This document shows, one piece after another, positions 6,193 to 6,879 of a stretch of DNA of 6,879 nucleotides. Source of the DNA: Actinomycetes bacterium (GTDB lineage: Bacteria; Actinomycetota; Actinomycetes; Actinomycetales; Beutenbergiaceae); NCBI GenBank assembly GCA_021793935.1, contig JAJYRV010000109.1:1-6879 (forward strand), written 5' to 3'. Position 1 is the stretch's first letter; each line of letters begins with the position of its first letter. The position numbers were made by a program, and so were the translations under genes. Under the pieces are notes generated by a model that did no database searches, was not told the origin of the DNA, and saw only the letters and a list, made by a program, of their open reading frames with translations.

Positions 6193-6879
6193 ATGACCCG
6201 TGAGCGGGCACCTCAGAACGCGTCCACGATTCCTAGGAGAAGCGCGCTCATCTTCGGTGGCGTGCTGCTGATCCTATTCATTGCTGGGTCAGTGGCCGAC
6301 TATTCCCTCGCAAACGCGCTCTACACCCCCGACAACGCCTTCGGCACGGTGCTCGCCGCCTACGGGGAGGCGCCCGCGCTACTCGCGCTCGTCGCCGCGG
6401 GCACGCTGGCGGTCACGGCCCGTCCGCCCGTGCACATGGTGCTGCGCTGGCTCCTCATCATCGGCGGGGCCGGGCTCATCATCGTGGGCACGCTCGCCCT
6501 CATCATTCGCCCGGAAGAATACTGGGCCCTTCCCGCGATTGTGCGTACCCTCATCGCCCTCGCGCTCTCGGCGGCAGCGATCTGGGCGACCGCCCGCTTC
6601 TCCGCGGGTGCGACCTGGCAGGCGATGTGCACCCTCGCCGCGGCGTTGTTCGTCGTCGTCGCCCTAGAGATGGTGCTCGTTCAAGGGGTGAAGATCTTCT
6701 GGGAACGCCCCCGGATGCGGATGCTCGCCGAAACCGGAGCGGAGTTCTCTCCGTGGTGGTCACCGGGATACGAGGATCGGGACGCCCTCACCGCCCAGGG
6801 CGTGGAATCCAGCGAATTCAAATCCTTCCCCTCGGGGCATTCGGCGAATGCGGCGACGTTGATGATGCTCACCGGGTTC
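6193..6879 (+). CDS. PAP2-family membrane phosphatase, N-terminal part (3' end outside window)
   Basis: A probable integral membrane phosphatase of the type 2 phosphatidic acid phosphatase superfamily (undecaprenyl-pyrophosphate or lipid phosphate phosphatases). The frame is open from ATG 6193 to the window edge, 229 residues. Hydrophobic segments lie at about 17-35, 61-77, 83-105, 112-135 and 142-165. The first active-site motif is K167-IFWERP-R174, fitting K-x6-R but followed by Met175 where the textbook motif has Pro. The second motif is intact: FKSFPSGHSANA with PSGH at 213-216. The third motif (SR-x5-H-x3-D) should lie beyond the window. A strong AAGGAGG at 6181-6187, 5 nt before the ATG, fixes the start. 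It follows the unknown gene by 22 bp, so read-through from the his operon is possible, although its own ribosome binding site is the best in the run. Substrate is not evident. Confidence 0.88.
   Translation, partial: MTRERAPQNASTIPRRSALIFGGVLLILFIAGSVADYSLANALYTPDNAFGTVLAAYGEAPALLALVAAGTLAVTARPPVHMVLRWLLIIGGAGLIIVGTLALIIRPEEYWALPAIVRTLIALALSAAAIWATARFSAGATWQAMCTLAAALFVVVALEMVLVQGVKIFWERPRMRMLAETGAEFSPWWSPGYEDRDALTAQGVESSEFKSFPSGHSANAATLMMLTGF

Noticed and set aside
6281..6667. + strand open frame overlapping the PAP2 gene in another frame
   Set aside because: Ser/Arg/Pro-rich low-complexity product typical of a shifted frame. The PAP2 frame has an SD, membrane segments and phosphatase motifs.
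1..6879. CRISPR arrays, tRNA/rRNA genes, insertion sequences, toxin-antitoxin pairs
   Set aside because: I saw no regularly spaced repeats, tRNA-like folds, transposase motifs or small paired ORFs supporting any of these. The macro gene has no adjacent ADP-ribosyltransferase partner in the window, so a DarT/DarG-type pair is not supported.

Overview
The window is high-GC chromosomal DNA with GTG/TTG start candidates, closely packed genes and a probable leaderless transcript. This points to an actinobacterium. The HisC and HisB sequences are of the actinobacterial, monofunctional type, but I cannot name the genus. I see no transposase, integrase, phage, CRISPR, tRNA or rRNA signal.

Layout from left to right. 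(1) The 3' part of a MATE-family multidrug/metabolite efflux transporter on the + strand, cut by the window edge. (2) A spacer of about 200 bp (830-1027) with a weak hairpin and a possible short leader ORF with an excellent ribosome binding site. (3) A 721-residue + strand protein with five membrane segments, a complete alpha/beta-hydrolase catalytic domain and a beta-rich C-terminal domain, probably facing outside the cell. (4) A convergent - strand macro-domain protein (O-acetyl-ADP-ribose/ADP-ribosyl hydrolase type), 7 bp from the end of the hydrolase. (5) After an 84-bp divergent intergenic region, a + strand run of hisC, hisB, an unrecognised 214-residue protein and the 5' part of a PAP2-type membrane phosphatase, which runs off the right end.

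How they work together: HisC and HisB catalyse linked steps of histidine biosynthesis. HisB makes imidazole-acetol phosphate and HisC transaminates it. The two genes overlap by ATGA, so they are almost certainly co-transcribed and translationally coupled. The promoter signal in front of hisC is a TAGAAT box 7 nt before the GTG start, the arrangement expected for a leaderless mRNA. The unknown gene starts 7 nt after hisB and the PAP2 gene 22 nt after that, so both may belong to the same transcript although neither is a known histidine enzyme. The other genes (MATE, membrane hydrolase, macro domain) show no evident functional link to histidine synthesis.

I found no clear undescribed multi-gene system. 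The items most worth a second look are the membrane-anchored hydrolase and its odd 5' region, the unknown protein inside the his run, and the leaderless hisC promoter.
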